Shown: one piece after another, positions 1 to 10,131 of the stretch
How the letters are laid out: each line of letters opens with the position of its first letter
Numbering within the stretch: the first letter of the stretch is position 1
Program-made: the position numbers and the translations under genes
Assembly (NCBI GenBank): GCA_964487505.1
Contig: CAZARD010000006.1
Location: 1-64,000, forward strand
DNA from: JAFDVJ01 sp964487505
Lineage (GTDB): Bacteria; Acidobacteriota; Blastocatellia; Pyrinomonadales; Pyrinomonadaceae
DNA: 64,000 nucleotides
Direction of reading: 5' to 3'
Notes under the pieces: model-generated
Seen by the model: only the letters and a program-made list of their open reading frames with translations
What the model was told of the DNA's origin: nothing
Database searches by the model: none

Positions 1-193
1 CCTTCTCATCGTTGTCGAGAAACCGCGCGAGCCGCGTCGCTCTTCCGACAAGGATGACCATCACTCCGGTTGCGAACGGATCAAGCGTGCCCGTGTGTCC
101 CATCTTCTTCGTCCCCAAGATCCGCCGGCAGCGCGCGACGACGTCGTGGGACGTGATACCGGCGGGCTTGTCGATGATCAGAACTCCGTCCAT
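1..193 (-). CDS. truB: tRNA pseudouridine(55) synthase TruB, N-terminal part
   Basis: The reverse strand reads in frame from ATG at 193 to the window edge, giving the first 64 residues only. Family landmarks are visible: the N-terminal LIIDKPAGITSHDVV segment and GHTGTLDPFATGV, which holds the catalytic aspartate of the TruB fold. TruB makes pseudouridine 55 in the T-loop of tRNAs in the cytoplasm. The rest of the gene lies left of the window. It is divergent from recX, with about 105 bases of AT-rich sequence between them. Confidence 0.93.
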   Translation of the reverse strand, partial: MDGVLIIDKPAGITSHDVVARCRRILGTKKMGHTGTLDPFATGVMVILVGRATRLARFLDNDEK

Positions 194-299
194 ATTTTGG
201 ATTTTAGATTTTTGATTTTGGATTTGCGAACGGCGACTGTCTTACGCCGGAAATTCGGTTCCGGATTTTAGGCATTCGGGTTAAGATTCGAATAACAGA

Positions 300-833
300 A
301 TGCGAAGAAAAGCCCCAATCCCGGATTCCGAACGCGTCGTTTCCGACCCCGAACGGGCGCGTCAGAAGACCTTCGACCGCGCGGTGAACCTGCTCACGTA
401 CAAGCCGCGATCAATCACGGAGTTGCGGACGCGCCTGCTGGAAAAACCTTGGACGAACGAGGCGATCGTCGAGGAAGTCATCGAAAAGCTCAAATACTAC
501 GGCTATCTCGACGATGCACAATTCGCTCGCTCGTTCGCGGCCGCGCAGCTGCGCGAGCGCCCGCTCGGGAAGATGGCGCTGAAGATGAAGCTCAGACAGA
601 AGAAACTCGGGAACGACGTCGTCGATGCCGCGCTCGAGCAGATCCTCGAAGAGACGCCCGAGGAAGAGATCATCGACCGCGCGATCGCGAAACGGATACG
701 CCTCAAGGGGCGGCCTGAAAGCCGTGAGGAAGCGAAAAAGTTCTACGATCATCTGTTGCGCCAGGGCTTTTCGTACGACCTCGTGAGCGGGAAGATGCGC
801 GAGATCGCGTCAAAGGACTTCGACGATGAATGA
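300..833 (+). CDS. recX: Regulatory protein RecX
   Basis: This 177-residue protein fits the RecX family, which binds RecA filaments and limits recombinase activity. The body is the usual chain of three-helix repeats. The first carries RAVNLLTYKPRSITELRTRL and the next YGYLDDAQFARSF, the most conserved family signature. An N-terminal tail of about 25 charged residues precedes the first repeat. The ATG at 300 has no strong Shine-Dalgarno, but the conserved region starts soon after. recA is not next to it here; the neighbours are truB (divergent) and a small conserved gene downstream on the same strand. Confidence 0.92.
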   Translation: MRRKAPIPDSERVVSDPERARQKTFDRAVNLLTYKPRSITELRTRLLEKPWTNEAIVEEVIEKLKYYGYLDDAQFARSFAAAQLRERPLGKMALKMKLRQKKLGNDVVDAALEQILEETPEEEIIDRAIAKRIRLKGRPESREEAKKFYDHLLRQGFSYDLVSGKMREIASKDFDDE

Positions 834-923
834 CGCGGGCAAAGGCCGCGCCGCTCCCGCACTGATTCGGCGACAGACTTGTGATCTGTTCAATGAAGAA
901 ACAAGCCGGACGCGATCGACGAT

Positions 924-1262
924 ATGATCAGTTACGACAATCGCAGGTTCAGATCAGTTGAAAACTCGGGAACGGGCGAGGTCTCGGACGAGACGGTTTT
1001 TGAATATCACCAGCGCGGCTCGCTCGTTTACGCCGAGTACCGGGGCGGCGAGATCGTTCTCGGAATGCTGATCGCGGTCGCCGCCGAGGACGGTTCTCTC
1101 GATATGCGGTATCAGCATCTTAACCGACACGGCGAGCTGATGACCGGTATCTGCCGGTCGACTCCCGAGGTTCTTGCCGACGGCCGGATCCGACTTCACG
1201 AGCGCTGGCAATGGACGTCCGGCGATCGATCGGCCGGCGAATCGACGGTCGAGGAGATTTGA
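924..1262 (+). CDS. Small conserved protein, often named 'n-acetylglutamate synthase'
   Basis: This 112-residue soluble protein matches a widespread small family whose members begin with an Ile-x-Tyr-(Asp/Asn)-Asn-(Arg/Lys) stretch and end with a Glu-Glu-Ile tail, as here (ISYDNRRFR at the start, VEEI at the end). Internal landmarks are SDETVFEYHQ, MRYQHLNRHGELMTG and RLHERWQWTSGD. Databases often label this family n-acetylglutamate synthase, but it has no GNAT fold motif and the function is unknown. It is followed by a repeat-rich intergenic region, so it probably ends its transcript. Confidence 0.75.
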   Translation: MISYDNRRFRSVENSGTGEVSDETVFEYHQRGSLVYAEYRGGEIVLGMLIAVAAEDGSLDMRYQHLNRHGELMTGICRSTPEVLADGRIRLHERWQWTSGDRSAGESTVEEI

Positions 1263-1301
1263 TTCCGAATTTAGCCGCGTCAGCGGTGCCGTGAATTTAG
1301 A

Positions 1302-1444
1302 CGTGGGTTTCAACCCACGGGACCATGCGGTTCGAGCTCGCGTCGCGTCAGCGACGACTGAATTCGGCTGAGTGAATCCGAGCCAATCGTCGCTGACGCG
1401 ACGAGATCGAAAGATTCCCAGTTTCCGTGGGTTGAAACCCACGG
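1302..1444. repeat. BIME-like palindromic element (paired REP hairpins)
   Basis: Four hairpins are arranged symmetrically. The outer pair has stems cgtgggtt/aacccacg at 1302-1319 and ccgtgggtt/aacccacgg at 1425-1444. The inner pair is cgtcgc-gtca-gcgacg at 1341-1356 and cgtcgc-tgac-gcgacg at 1388-1403. The whole block is an inverted repeat about 143 bases long and is non-coding. Such mosaics are typically spread by RAYT-type transposases. The rest of 1263-1736 holds a short open stretch (1525-1653, 42 codons) ending in the peptide RLGQH, of uncertain meaning. Confidence 0.7.
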
Positions 1445-1736
1445 CTAATTTCGAATGATCGCTACGCGATCAGGAAATCTCGGATCTGAGATTTGAGATC
1501 ACCGGCTTCGGCATAACACGGGGAATGCTGAAATCGCTTGCCTGGCTTCTAGCGAGAAACAAAGCCAAGGATCCAAAGAGGGATCGATTCGAGTTTGAAG
1601 GCATCGGAGTCAATCGAACCAACGACATCGACCTCAATCGTTTAGGACAGCATTGAACCCAATCCCCAATCCCCAATTCCAAATCCCATGATACTTTTCG
1701 CCGATCGACTTCGCGTTACGTTGCGGAGGAGATCAT

Positions 1737-2459
1737 ATGGCAGTCAATTCATTACGCATTCATCGTCCGTCCGATCGACCGCTGTACCTGTTCGCGGCGA
1801 TCGCATTTCCGCTGGCGGTTCTGATCGGCTATTTCAAGTCATACTACTTCGTCAGCTTTTTCCCCGAGTCGCGACCGATCGCAAACTCGCTCGTCCATTT
1901 TCACGGCATCGTGATGACGGCCTGGGTCGTGTATTTCGTGTCACAGGTCGCGCTGGTGCGGACGAAGAACATAAAACTTCATATCACGATGGGATTTGCA
2001 GGGATCGCGCTCGCAGCGCTCGTCGTGATCGTCGGACTTCTGACGGCCTACGATTCGCACCTTGTCCGAAAGGTCGCGCCGCCCGGATTCAATCCGTTCG
2101 GCTTCACGATCCTGCCGGGTTGGGATCTACTGCTGTTCGTGCTGTTCTTCGCCGCCGCGATCTACTATCGGAAAAAATCGGCCGAACATAAGAGCCTGAT
2201 GCTTTTGACGGCGATCAATTTTATGCCGGCGGCGCTGTTTCGATTCCCGATGATCCCGCCCGACCTGATGATCGTTTGGGCGTTCGGCGTGCCCGCTGCG
2301 TTGGCGGTCAGCGCGCTTGTCTGGCACTCCGTCAGGCATCGCAAGCTCAACCGGGTTTTCGCGACGGGCGTCTTGATCCTGCTCGTCTCGATCCCGATCA
2401 GGCTGACGCTTATCGGTTCGCCGGCCTACATCGCGTTCATCGGGCAATTCGCGCCGTGA
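1737..2459 (+). CDS. Polytopic membrane protein of unknown function
   Basis: This 240-residue protein has about seven hydrophobic segments spread over its whole length. The ATG at 1737 follows a strong GGAGGAGA ribosome site, so the start is secure. Conserved-looking polar positions sit in helices 2 and 3: HFHG near residue 54 and KLHITMG near 82. The paired histidines recall heme-binding membrane cytochromes of the b561 type, but this is only a resemblance. It stands alone between a repeat region and alaS. I cannot assign a function. Confidence 0.7.
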   Translation: MAVNSLRIHRPSDRPLYLFAAIAFPLAVLIGYFKSYYFVSFFPESRPIANSLVHFHGIVMTAWVVYFVSQVALVRTKNIKLHITMGFAGIALAALVVIVGLLTAYDSHLVRKVAPPGFNPFGFTILPGWDLLLFVLFFAAAIYYRKKSAEHKSLMLLTAINFMPAALFRFPMIPPDLMIVWAFGVPAALAVSALVWHSVRHRKLNRVFATGVLILLVSIPIRLTLIGSPAYIAFIGQFAP

Positions 2460-2541
2460 GCCCCGGAATTTTGGAATTTGGAATTTTGGAATCCGGCTCT
2501 CTGTGCCTTTTGTGCTACGATTTTTCCTTACGGTTGAATCT

Positions 2542-5261
<2,720 letters not shown>

Positions 5262-5262
<1 letters not shown>

Positions 5263-5306
5263 CTGGAGCGCAAGCGTCACGCTTGCATGAGCGCGCGAGC
5301 GCGAAG
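5262..5306. repeat. 45-bp inverted repeat, left copy
   Basis: This 45-base segment begins at the last base of the alaS stop codon. It matches the reverse complement of 5635-5679 with three mismatches. Inside it is itself palindromic (caagcg...cgcttg and gcgcgc). The two copies bracket the gene at 5323-5607. The sequence has the look of a dispersed REP-type element. Confidence 0.75.
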
Positions 5307-5322
5307 TCCGATGCCGGGCACG

Positions 5323-5607
5323 TCAAAACTCGATTTCGATCCAGTTCTCCGAGATCTGGAATTTCGCACCGGAAGCCTTTTGGTTGATGGTCTCGATGGC
5401 GGTGTATTCCAGGATCTCATCGCGCCGCCCCTTCGCTTCCGGAAAACCGCTCGCTTCGCACCACGCATCCCAATGTACGGGCGTGGGCACAAAAACGGTC
5501 GTTCCGGTCATCGAGAACTCCCAATCGAAATCCAGCGGTTTTTGATCCTCTATGAATCGGATCGTGCCGCCGCGACCTGACTGTGATATTTCAACTGATC
5601 GCCTCAT
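5323..5607 (-). CDS. Small hypothetical protein between inverted repeats
   Basis: This 94-residue acidic, soluble protein is not recognised. It has aromatic-rich segments: a Trp-Glu-Phe, then a PVHWDAWCEASGF stretch near the middle, and a C-terminal NWIEIEF. The ATG at 5607 is preferred. A longer reading frame starts at 5658, but its extra 17 codons fall in the inverted repeat (5635-5679), so they are probably not translated. The ribosome site is weak. The gene lies between two copies of a 45-bp inverted repeat, which suggests mobility or at least repeat-mediated rearrangement. Size and composition would fit an immunity-type or accessory protein, but that is a guess. Confidence 0.5.
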   Translation of the reverse strand: MRRSVEISQSGRGGTIRFIEDQKPLDFDWEFSMTGTTVFVPTPVHWDAWCEASGFPEAKGRRDEILEYTAIETINQKASGAKFQISENWIEIEF

Positions 5608-5634
5608 TTCGAGTTGTTGTTGTGCAAGATCGGT

Positions 5635-5679
5635 CTTCGCGCTGACGCGCTCATGCAAGCGGGACGCTTGCGCTCCAGT
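5635..5679. repeat. 45-bp inverted repeat, right copy
   Basis: This is the reverse-complement partner of 5262-5306 (42 of 45 positions match). It is followed at 5687-5726 by degenerate copies of a 7-base unit (ctaccgt), which also occurs as exact tandem copies near 33.1 kb and degenerately near 58.8 kb. Confidence 0.75.
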
Positions 5680-5717
5680 CGCGCCACGCCTACCGTCTAC
5701 TGCCTACAGTCTACCGT

Positions 5718-6623
5718 CTACTGTTCGCCCTTCAGCCTCTTTTCAGCCTGAGTGATGAACGAGCGAAACATCTCGGCCTCGTTCGAATCCGGGAAAATCT
5801 TCAGGAATTCGCGGTAGACCTTGATCGCCTCGGCCCATTTGTCGGCGCGTTCGTATGAATCGCCGAGCATCTGATAGATCGTGATCGCGTCCGGCGCGCC
5901 GGAAAGCTGAGCGGCGGCCTTTCGGAGTTCGGAAGCCGCGATCAGATAACTCTCGATCTCGGAATCAGTGTCGCCCTCAGCCGCGAACCCCTGCGCTTTT
6001 TCGCGATAGAGCAGCCCGAGACCGGTATGAGCCTCGGGCTGGATGCCCCGGCCTTCGGTGATCGCGCGCTTGAATGAAGCGATCGCCTTTTCAAACTGAC
6101 CGTCTTCTTTGTAGATCCGTCCCTCGACAGCGGACGCGATGGCATAAGTCGGGCGCAGGCGCCGCGCGCTCTTGATCGCGGCCAGGGCCGCTTCGGTATC
6201 GTTCAGGTTCGCCTGCATCCGCGCCAGCCCGACAAATGCCTCCGGAAAGCTCGGACGCAACTTGATCGCCTGTTCGTAGAGCTCGACCGCCTTTTCCTTG
6301 TCGGTCTCGAGCTCTGCGCGCTGGAATGTCAATTCCGCCTCATCGATCGTTTTTGCGAGCGCCACCTTGAGCGTTCCCTTCTGCGATGGCAGCAGGTTTT
6401 GCGTCACCTCTTTGAAACCGAGTGCCCGAACCCGGAGTTTGTGCGTTCCGACGGAGAACGTCCTGAACGTCAGCCGGCCGTCGGGCCCGGTTTTGCCGTA
6501 CGCGACGTCGTCGATCCAGACATACGCGTCAGGCTCCGACACGATCGTCAGCACCCGCGTCGACTGGGCCGAGACCGTGATGGAAAGTAGAATCATTGCC
6601 AAGATCGCGAGTCTCAGGTTCAT
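5718..6623 (-). CDS. PEGA domain and TPR repeat protein, exported
   Basis: This 301-residue protein starts at ATG 6623 with AAGGA five bases upstream, which rules out the longer reading frame to 6746. A signal peptide (MNLRLAILAMILLSITVSAQ) is followed by a PEGA domain at about residues 22-90 (EPDAYVWIDDVAYGKTGPDG, VGTHKLRVRALGF). TPR repeats fill about residues 105-295 (EKAVELYEQAIKLRPSFPEAF and similar). PEGA domains are extracytoplasmic surface or wall-associated modules, and TPRs mediate protein contacts. The protein is probably periplasmic or envelope-attached. Its partner is unknown. Confidence 0.75.
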   Translation of the reverse strand: MNLRLAILAMILLSITVSAQSTRVLTIVSEPDAYVWIDDVAYGKTGPDGRLTFRTFSVGTHKLRVRALGFKEVTQNLLPSQKGTLKVALAKTIDEAELTFQRAELETDKEKAVELYEQAIKLRPSFPEAFVGLARMQANLNDTEAALAAIKSARRLRPTYAIASAVEGRIYKEDGQFEKAIASFKRAITEGRGIQPEAHTGLGLLYREKAQGFAAEGDTDSEIESYLIAASELRKAAAQLSGAPDAITIYQMLGDSYERADKWAEAIKVYREFLKIFPDSNEAEMFRSFITQAEKRLKGEQ

Positions 6624-6749
6624 AATCATCCTTCGATTATAGAACACCGCGATCGGTTGCATCTTGTGAATCTTCGTCGAAAAGCATCGGGCCGATCGAC
6701 AAGGCGAACGAAGACCGAGCCCCAAAGATCCCGATTTTTGAGACATTGC

Positions 6750-6777
6750 TTGATTTTTTCGTTTGAGAAACTATAAT
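6750..6777 (+). promoter_or_regulatory. Sigma70-type promoter of the tRNA gene
   Basis: TTGATT at 6750-6755 and a perfect TATAAT at 6772-6777 are separated by 16 bases. The predicted start falls a few bases before the tRNA at 6789. Confidence 0.7.
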
Positions 6778-6788
6778 CAATCATTCGT

Positions 6789-6865
6789 GGCTGGGTAGCT
6801 CAGCTGGTTAGAGCGTGGGATTCATAACCCCGAGGTCGAGTGTTCAAGTCACTCTCCAGCCACCA
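6789..6865 (+). tRNA. tRNA with CAT anticodon (Met, possibly Ile2); attL of the island
   Basis: A full cloverleaf can be drawn. The acceptor GGCTGGG pairs with TCCAGCC. The D stem is GCTC/GAGC, the anticodon loop is TTCATAA, and the T stem GAGTG/CACTC surrounds TTCAAGT. The discriminator is A and CCA is encoded. G1-C72 pairing argues against initiator tRNA; elongator Met and lysidine-modified Ile2 cannot be separated by eye. The anticodon stem has an A-C mismatch next to the loop. The 3' half from about 6817 is repeated at 29274-29321, which marks this gene as the integration site of a mobile element. Confidence 0.9.
6817..6865 (+). mobile_element. attL: tRNA 3' half shared with 29274-29321
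   Basis: The block starts with 14 identical bases (ggattcataacccc, covering the anticodon loop). It continues with partial identity through the T arm (aggtcg, gttcaagtc) to the terminal CCACCA. The crossover probably lies in the identical 14-base core. Confidence 0.8.
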
Positions 6866-7983
6866 TTAGAATCAACACTTTGCGGCAGATTGGCATCTGC
6901 CGTTTTTCTTTCCGTGACCACCTCGTGACCAAAATGCTGTTTCGCATCCAGTTTCTCTACTGCTTTGCGACCAGCATCTCCTGACGCATGGACGTAGATC
7001 ATCGTCGTCTTGAGATCGGCATGGCCCATTATCTCCATAAGCGTATAGGCGTCAGTTCCGGCATCGGCTAGTCGTGTCGCAAAAGTATGGCGTAGATCGT
7101 GAAACCGAAGGTTATCGATCTCGGCCAAATCTACTGCACTGCGAAAGCTCTTTTTGATGTCGGTCAGTCGCCCCGTTGTCTTCGGACTCGGGAAAACGTA
7201 GTCAGTCAAAAGGCGGGGGATTGATGCAAGGAGTTCCCGTACCGTGGCGTTCATCGGAACGTAGCGTTCCTTATTTGCCTTAGTCTTTCGGACAATGAGC
7301 CGTCCCCGCTGAAAATCCACGTCAGGCCATTTCAGGTTAAAGATTTCGCCTCGCCTTAAGCCGGTATTGAGGGCAACGATCACGATACATCGAATCAGGT
7401 CGTTGTCCTCTAATGTGGCCAAAAGCTCGGCCTCTTCCTCGTCGGATAGCACCCTTAGCCGTCTGTTATTCGGCTTGAACTTCCGTACTCGAAACACTGG
7501 ATTCGCGTCGATCAGTTCTGCGTCAACGGCCAGTGAGAGTATCTTCGAGAGAACCCGCAAGTGGTTATTGACGGTTGCCAAACTACGCGGGCGTTCCTTT
7601 TTGTCGTCTTCCGGCCCGTACACAATGGGCTTTGCTAACAGCCATTGCTTGAACTCCTCGATCAAAGGCGGGGTAAACTGCCGGACTGTCTTTCCTTTGA
7701 AATAGGAAACCAGCAGACGGCAAATGTACACATCGTTAGTAAACGATTTCTTATTAGCCTCGGAGTAGGGAAGGAAACTCTCTATTACGAAGTCTGCAAA
7801 GAGCTTGCTTGATCTCTGCTCGAAGCCATACACCTGCTGAAACACTTGATTCATAATCACGGCTTCGGCGGCTTCGGCTTCCTTTTTGGTGCGGGCGAAT
7901 TTCAGGGTTTTCCTGATCCGCTCGCCATTGTGGTAGAAGTCACAAACCCACTGGCCCGTGTCCTTCCGTCTGCTTACTGTCAT
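6844..7983 (-). CDS. int: Tyrosine recombinase/integrase
   Basis: This 379-residue integrase starts at ATG 7983, behind GGAGG with 5-base spacing; the longer frame to 8007 lacks this. The N-terminal half has an AP2-like arm-binding segment (KDTGQWVCDFYHNGERIRKTL) and a SAM-like core-binding domain. The catalytic domain shows TGLRRGEI (Arg), a KANKERYVP lysine hairpin, HDLRHTFATR (His/Arg), MGHADLKTT (His) and MIYVHA (nucleophile Tyr). It would excise and integrate the surrounding element at the tRNA. The last codons and TGA stop lie within the tRNA gene itself (6844-6865). If the element excised, attR sequence would supply a same-length tail with the same stop. Confidence 0.95.
   Translation of the reverse strand: MTVSRRKDTGQWVCDFYHNGERIRKTLKFARTKKEAEAAEAVIMNQVFQQVYGFEQRSSKLFADFVIESFLPYSEANKKSFTNDVYICRLLVSYFKGKTVRQFTPPLIEEFKQWLLAKPIVYGPEDDKKERPRSLATVNNHLRVLSKILSLAVDAELIDANPVFRVRKFKPNNRRLRVLSDEEEAELLATLEDNDLIRCIVIVALNTGLRRGEIFNLKWPDVDFQRGRLIVRKTKANKERYVPMNATVRELLASIPRLLTDYVFPSPKTTGRLTDIKKSFRSAVDLAEIDNLRFHDLRHTFATRLADAGTDAYTLMEIMGHADLKTTMIYVHASGDAGRKAVEKLDAKQHFGHEVVTERKTADANLPQSVDSNGGWRVT
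6883..6907 (+). terminator. Intrinsic terminator for the tRNA, inside the integrase gene
   Basis: Stem cggcagat/atctgccg (6883-6890, 6895-6902), loop tggc, then TTTTT at 6903-6907. It acts on the + strand just after the tRNA, while the same bases encode integrase on the - strand. The element therefore appears to bring its own terminator for the tRNA it occupies. Confidence 0.75.
6913..6934 (+). repeat. Element-end direct repeat, left copy
   Basis: A 22-base block with two GTGACCA units (cgtgaccacctcgtgaccaa and two more A). It recurs at 29139-29160 with two mismatches, in the same orientation and also just inside the element end. This is the placement expected for integrase arm or accessory sites. 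Confidence 0.5.
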
Positions 7984-8022
7984 TCGTACCTCCTTCGCCG
8001 TGTGCAAAGTGGCGAGGGCATC

Positions 8023-10122
8023 TTAGTCCAAATTCAGCATTTTTCTATAGCGATCCTCTTGCTGTTTTTTGCTCGGTGATTTGGCCTTTTCGATCTTGAC
8101 CGGATCAAGCCTGACCGAGGCTTTTCGTTTCCCTGAGAGATCATGTCGGCCAAGCAACACGAGCACGTCACGGTCAAACTGATATATACGGCCGATCCGA
8201 ATAAATGGGATTCTTCCGGCCTGCACCCAGCGGTAAAGTGTGGACGGGCTGACATCAAAAAATTCGGCTGCTTCTTTGAAATCAAGCCGCGCTCCTGCCA
8301 ACTTGCCTGGCTTGCCCGAGTTCGGATCGGGAGGGGAGCCAATTTCGCGAAGGAAGGCTAAGAAATCGGCCAGCGTGAGAATCTTGATTTTCTGCTGATC
8401 GATTGCGGGAACGAGAGCACGAACTTTCGACGTTAGACCCGGGATATTCTTTGGGTGAGATGCGACGACAACGACTCTGTCGTATCCGGCCTTGAGGCCT
8501 TTAAGAACGTTCCTGCCTTCCCAAGCCGCCGACGTGGTAACGCATACCTCGCATGCGATTTTTAGACCGTCTTTCTCGACTGACACATCAACCGAACCGG
8601 CGCCATCCAGTACGGTCTTTTCGATTTGCGATCTAAAACCGTAAGTTTCAGCGATCTGGCCGATAATCCGCTGAGTTTCCCGATGCTGCTTTGTCCCGCG
8701 CGCCCTCTCGTAAGATAAAACAAAAGGCTTCTTCTTTTCGGGCGCCGGCGTCGGTTTCGGCTTCGCTCTCTCGACGGGCGTCGGTTTCAGAATTTCGCTC
8801 AGGTCAATATTCGGCTGCGACGGCTCCGGCTGCGGAACCGGCTCAGGAATCATCGCCGCCTTTTGCATCAAGAAATCCACCTCCGCAGGGGATAGGAATT
8901 CCGCCGTCAGTGATTCAACGTATTCTGCTATTCGTTCCTCACGTACCCTGTACTCGTGAACCTCTGGAGTATAGGCAAGGGCGAGCGGACGGTTCGGACG
9001 CCTCAGAACGTAGTAGCGTTCGGGCAGTCGCGGAACTTGAGAAACACTGTCGCGCGGATAGCCCTCAAGCATGTGATCGGCATCTGAGCCGGTGACGCCT
9101 CCGAATACGAATCGAGAGTGGCAAGCCGTCAACGCCGTCCTCACGTTGGCGTCGAGCGTATTAAGGTTTTGATTAAAGAGCATTAGATGTAATCCGTACT
9201 TCGCACCCTGATCGAGGATTTGTGCAAAGTCGGGCGTCGCAAAACTCTGGAACTCATCGACCAGCAAATAGAACGGAGGCATCCGCCGCATATCTTCCCG
9301 GGAGCGCTTTCTGACTGTTTCCCAAATTTCGCTAACTAGGAACGTGCCGATGATCTGGGAGGCGTCTTGGGAAAAGCCCTCCCCGGCTTGCAAATTCACC
9401 AACATCCCGCCGCGGTTATCCGTGATTGAGGCGATGTTTATCGAGTTCTCCGGCACTCCGATTATTCTTTTTATAACGGGCTGAGTTAAAACCTTGAATA
9501 ACCGGTTAGCAGTGCTTTCGACTAGGTTCAGGTACGCTTCGGGGCGCCGCCCTTGTGTCAACATTAGCCATTGGTCCTTGATCGTTTCCGATTCGATCTT
9601 GTCTATGATGGCGTCCCGGATGTTAAAGGTGCGCGGGGATAGGAAATACCGCACGGCCTCGAGAGATAAGTCTTGCTCGATTAGGACGTAGTAGAGGCAT
9701 CGCATTACGCGCTCCAAGCGCGGGGCGTTAGCAAGGTCGGAAATGCCGAGCGCCTTTGTGGTGAGTGCCACAACGCGATCCACCTTAGCTGAAATCGTCG
9801 CCTCGGTCTTGGCTCCCGTGACACGCAGGGGATTGAAACCTACGACCTTCTTATCGTAGGACGGATTCAAAAGATAAATCTTGGATCGAGCCGGTTTAAC
9901 GTAGGCGAGATATTGGAGTAAGTCCTGGTAGAGAAAGCCACCGGGATCTAGCACGCAGAATCCGTGCCGTTCCTTAATCAACTGACGGACGATGAATTCA
10001 ATGAGTTTGCTCTTACCCGCCCGAGACGCACCGATTCCGTGGGCGTGCGCCTTCATGTCGCCGCTGTCGAGATATAACGGCGCTCCGTCGCTGTGATCTT
10101 TGTGTCCTACCTTTAATAGCAA
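8023..10122 (-). CDS. TraD/HerA-type DNA-pumping ATPase fused to a nuclease-like domain and an HTH
   Basis: This 699-residue protein starts at TTG 10122 behind GAGGA. Residues ~25-430 form a type IV coupling/HerA-type ATPase, with Walker A GASRAGKS near residue 32 and Walker B LLVDEFQ near 290. A Pro-rich linker follows. Residues ~490-600 look like a PD-(D/E)XK fold (GSVDVSVEKDGLKIACEV, with Asp and Glu in the expected positions). Residues ~625-670 are an excisionase/MerR-type helix-turn-helix (DFKEAAEFFDVSPSTLYRW then IPFIRIGRIYQFDRD). The order suggests a translocase that recognises and perhaps cuts a specific DNA site on the element. Its stop is 39 bases before the integrase start, so the two are probably co-transcribed. 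Domain boundaries are by eye. Confidence 0.8.
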   Translation of the reverse strand: MLLKVGHKDHSDGAPLYLDSGDMKAHAHGIGASRAGKSKLIEFIVRQLIKERHGFCVLDPGGFLYQDLLQYLAYVKPARSKIYLLNPSYDKKVVGFNPLRVTGAKTEATISAKVDRVVALTTKALGISDLANAPRLERVMRCLYYVLIEQDLSLEAVRYFLSPRTFNIRDAIIDKIESETIKDQWLMLTQGRRPEAYLNLVESTANRLFKVLTQPVIKRIIGVPENSINIASITDNRGGMLVNLQAGEGFSQDASQIIGTFLVSEIWETVRKRSREDMRRMPPFYLLVDEFQSFATPDFAQILDQGAKYGLHLMLFNQNLNTLDANVRTALTACHSRFVFGGVTGSDADHMLEGYPRDSVSQVPRLPERYYVLRRPNRPLALAYTPEVHEYRVREERIAEYVESLTAEFLSPAEVDFLMQKAAMIPEPVPQPEPSQPNIDLSEILKPTPVERAKPKPTPAPEKKKPFVLSYERARGTKQHRETQRIIGQIAETYGFRSQIEKTVLDGAGSVDVSVEKDGLKIACEVCVTTSAAWEGRNVLKGLKAGYDRVVVVASHPKNIPGLTSKVRALVPAIDQQKIKILTLADFLAFLREIGSPPDPNSGKPGKLAGARLDFKEAAEFFDVSPSTLYRWVQAGRIPFIRIGRIYQFDRDVLVLLGRHDLSGKRKASVRLDPVKIEKAKSPSKKQQEDRYRKMLNLD

Positions 10123-10131
10123 TCAACGTCC

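Noticed and set aside
954..1442. A 162-codon antisense frame over the small conserved gene
   Set aside because: It runs through the palindromic repeat and is antisense to a better-supported gene.
5287..5580. A + strand frame between alaS and the orphan gene
   Set aside because: It starts in the inverted repeat and opposes the better - strand frame; composition is not protein-like.
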